DNA of 7,601 bases, taken from assembly GCA_017997855.1 (NCBI GenBank), contig JAGOEF010000008.1:12483-20083 (forward strand), given 5' to 3'. Position numbers and translations under genes: made by a program. This DNA is from Bacteroidales bacterium. GTDB taxonomy: Bacteria; Bacteroidota; Bacteroidia; Bacteroidales; ML635J-15. Of this stretch, positions 6,359 through 7,601 are shown piece by piece (position 1 is the first letter of the stretch; each line of letters opens with the position of its first letter). A model generated the notes under the pieces. The model saw only the letters and a list, made by a program, of their open reading frames with translations, did no database searches and was not told the origin of the DNA.

Positions 6359-6970
6359 TTATTCCCAGTTACCGGCGTTATTGTTGGCGGTTTCGAGGCT
6401 GCCTACCTTCAACACAGAGTCTTTCTCAGCATTATAGTTAATTATATATTGCCTTTCGAGACCTTCGAGAATGTCCCAGTTACTTGCTTTGGCTTCGAAA
6501 ACTTTAACGGCCACATTCGACCCGGTCATAATAGTGGCTGTATCCATGCGAAATCTTATTTTGGTACCCACAGGAATATTTCCAAGCTCTTCAATCGGGT
6601 ACTTAATGTGTTTAAATAAGGTGTCCATCACCGGAATATATATTGTGTCGCGCTGAATCAGACCCAATTTCAAGGCTTGTTTTTCGGTAAGCGTATCAGG
6701 ACACATTCCAATGGCTTTTACAATAGGCATTTTTGCCGTTTTAACAAAACCAATAAGGGTGTCGAACGAAGGGGTGTAGTAGCCAAATTGATTCTTATAC
6801 GCTACCTGAGCCGTTCGGATATCAATCAGTCTTTCGATGGTTTGTTTATACCTTTCGGCACGCTGTTTTTCGAAATCAATAGGTTTGCGGATGCCGCCAA
6901 CAATGAGATATACCAACACAATCGCAGCTACCAGTAATAAAAGTTTAATCAGAATGTTAACTATTTTCAT
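6359..6970 (-). CDS. Membrane-anchored protein of unknown function, pilin-like N-terminal pattern
   Basis: A 203-residue protein that I cannot assign to a named family. Residues 5-25 (ILIKLLLLVAAIVLVYLIVGG in part) form one strongly hydrophobic segment after a short Lys-containing N-terminus. There is no signal peptidase site or lipobox, so a single membrane anchor with the C-terminal domain outside the cytoplasm is most likely. Next comes an amphipathic helix (33-59) containing IERLIDIRTAQVAYKNQFG and then YYTPSFDTLIGFVKT. This recalls the long helix and following loop of type II secretion pseudopilins, where a similar 'AIRTALxxYxxDxGxYP' pattern occurs. The prepilin peptidase site G-F-x-x-x-E is absent, so it is not a canonical pilin. 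The C-terminal half is mainly strand-forming and ends in an Asn-rich tail. It is the first gene of a unit with DUF3822 and rsmD. Confidence 0.8.
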   Translation of the reverse strand: MKIVNILIKLLLLVAAIVLVYLIVGGIRKPIDFEKQRAERYKQTIERLIDIRTAQVAYKNQFGYYTPSFDTLIGFVKTAKMPIVKAIGMCPDTLTEKQALKLGLIQRDTIYIPVMDTLFKHIKYPIEELGNIPVGTKIRFRMDTATIMTGSNVAVKVFEAKASNWDILEGLERQYIINYNAEKDSVLKVGSLETANNNAGNWE

Positions 6971-6998
6971 TGCTTCAATTTTAAAAAGTTTTGACCAA

Positions 6999-7006
6999 CA
7001 AAATTA
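6999..7006 (-). promoter_or_regulatory. Candidate -7 box for the 6970-4963 gene unit
   Basis: TAATTTTG on the minus strand fits TAnnTTTG exactly and lies about 28 bases upstream of the ATG at 6970, giving a leader of roughly 20 bases. No TTTG element is found at the expected upstream spacing. The 82-base gap 6971-7052 is very A/T-rich and must also hold the promoter for the divergent helicase gene, for which I see no convincing box. Chance matches are common in such sequence. Confidence 0.35.
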
Positions 7007-7052
7007 TATTTTTTTTAATTAAAACCTCATAAATTATTTGCAATTTCGTGCA

Positions 7053-7601
7053 ATGACCGAAAAGTTTTTTCTCGATACCCTCACCGGCAGTTTACAGCAT
7101 GAACCCACCTCAGGGCAGCTCGATGCTATTGCTAAATTATTTATATTCCTTTCTTCTTCAAATCAGCAACAGATTTATATACTGAAGGGCTACGCCGGTA
7201 CCGGAAAAACCAGTCTTCTCAGCGCATTAATCCGGGTATTGCCCGGTTTTGGAATCAATTCGTTGCTGCTGGCACCAACCGGAAGGGCAGCCAAAGTGTT
7301 GGCGGGTTATGCCGGTAAGCCTGCCTTTACAATCCACAAAGCCATCTACCGGCAAAATAAAAAAAGCGATGTGGAGAAGGGTTTTTCGCTGAACTTCAAC
7401 AAATATAAAAACACAGTTTTCGTGGTCGATGAGGCCTCGATGATTTCCGACAGCAGCTACTCGGGGAGCTTCTTCGGATCGGGATGCCTTTTCAGCGACC
7501 TTATGGAATTTGTCAACAATGGTTCGGGTTGCCGCCTCATTCTCTGTGGCGACGATGCCCAGCTTCCCCCTGTCGAATCAGACAATAGCCCTGCATTGCA
7601 G
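7053..7601 (+). CDS. RecD-like superfamily 1 DNA helicase (5' part, cut by window end)
   Basis: The reading frame from the ATG at 7053 stays open to the last base, giving the first 183 residues of what is normally a protein of roughly 470. It shows the ordered helicase motifs of the RecD/TraA branch: a Q-like residue Gln22, Walker A GYAGTGKTS (46-54), motif Ia LAPTGRAAKVL (73-83), TIHKAIY (93-99), Walker B FVVDEASMI (123-131) and motif III LCGDDAQLPPV (164-174). Between Walker B and motif III is the segment FFGSGCLFSDLMEFV (140-154), an insert I associate with Bacteroidota members of this family. An in-frame TAA at 7020-7022 limits the start, and no other ATG precedes 7053. It is an ATP-driven DNA helicase, probably in repair or recombination. 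It lacks an attached RecB/RecC context here, so it should not be called recD. Motifs IV-VI lie outside the window. Confidence 0.93.
   Translation, partial: MTEKFFLDTLTGSLQHEPTSGQLDAIAKLFIFLSSSNQQQIYILKGYAGTGKTSLLSALIRVLPGFGINSLLLAPTGRAAKVLAGYAGKPAFTIHKAIYRQNKKSDVEKGFSLNFNKYKNTVFVVDEASMISDSSYSGSFFGSGCLFSDLMEFVNNGSGCRLILCGDDAQLPPVESDNSPALQ

Noticed and set aside
6971..7052. Promoter for the divergent helicase gene
   Set aside because: TTTTG (6989-6993) and several TATATTTT-like strings occur, but none combine at acceptable spacing in this A/T-rich gap.

Overview
The window is a compact chromosomal segment that looks like a Bacteroidota genome, probably Bacteroidales or a close relative. The support is a DUF3822 gene directly upstream of rsmD, a Bacteroidota-type RecD-like helicase, A/T-rich leaders without clear Shine-Dalgarno sequences, and several matches to the Bacteroidota -7 box TAnnTTTG. 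Eight genes lie on the minus strand. A ninth, on the plus strand, runs off the right edge.

Right to left, in the direction of minus-strand transcription, the layout is as follows. (1) 7053-7601, plus strand: the first 183 residues of a superfamily 1 RecD-like helicase, divergent from the rest across an 82-base A/T-rich gap. (2) 6970-4963: a three-gene unit of a small membrane-anchored protein of unknown function, a DUF3822 protein and the 16S rRNA methyltransferase RsmD. DUF3822 and rsmD overlap by 10 bases. (3) 4867-2614: pta and ackA, which convert acetyl-CoA to acetate and ATP. A strong hairpin terminator follows at 2557-2595. (4) 2493-99: ptb, buk and ridA. The first two convert butyryl-CoA (or a related branched acyl-CoA) to the free acid and ATP. 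RidA is a reactive enamine/imine deaminase. (5) 1-98: non-coding, with arms that resemble a dispersed intergenic repeat of Bacteroidota.

The main theme is substrate-level phosphorylation from acyl-CoA thioesters. Two homologous enzyme pairs sit in tandem in the same order (acyltransferase, then kinase), separated by a terminator, so the acetate and butyrate branches can be expressed separately. This fits an anaerobic fermenter, possibly of amino acids, of which ridA beside buk is a weak hint. Genes supplying butyryl-CoA are not in the window.

I found no CRISPR array, transposase, tRNA, rRNA, phage or defence system, and no clear evidence of a previously undescribed system. The least explained items are the membrane-anchored protein with a pilin-like N-terminal pattern (6359-6970), the DUF3822 protein, the terminator that overlaps the putative ptb promoter, and the repeat-like sequence at the left edge.
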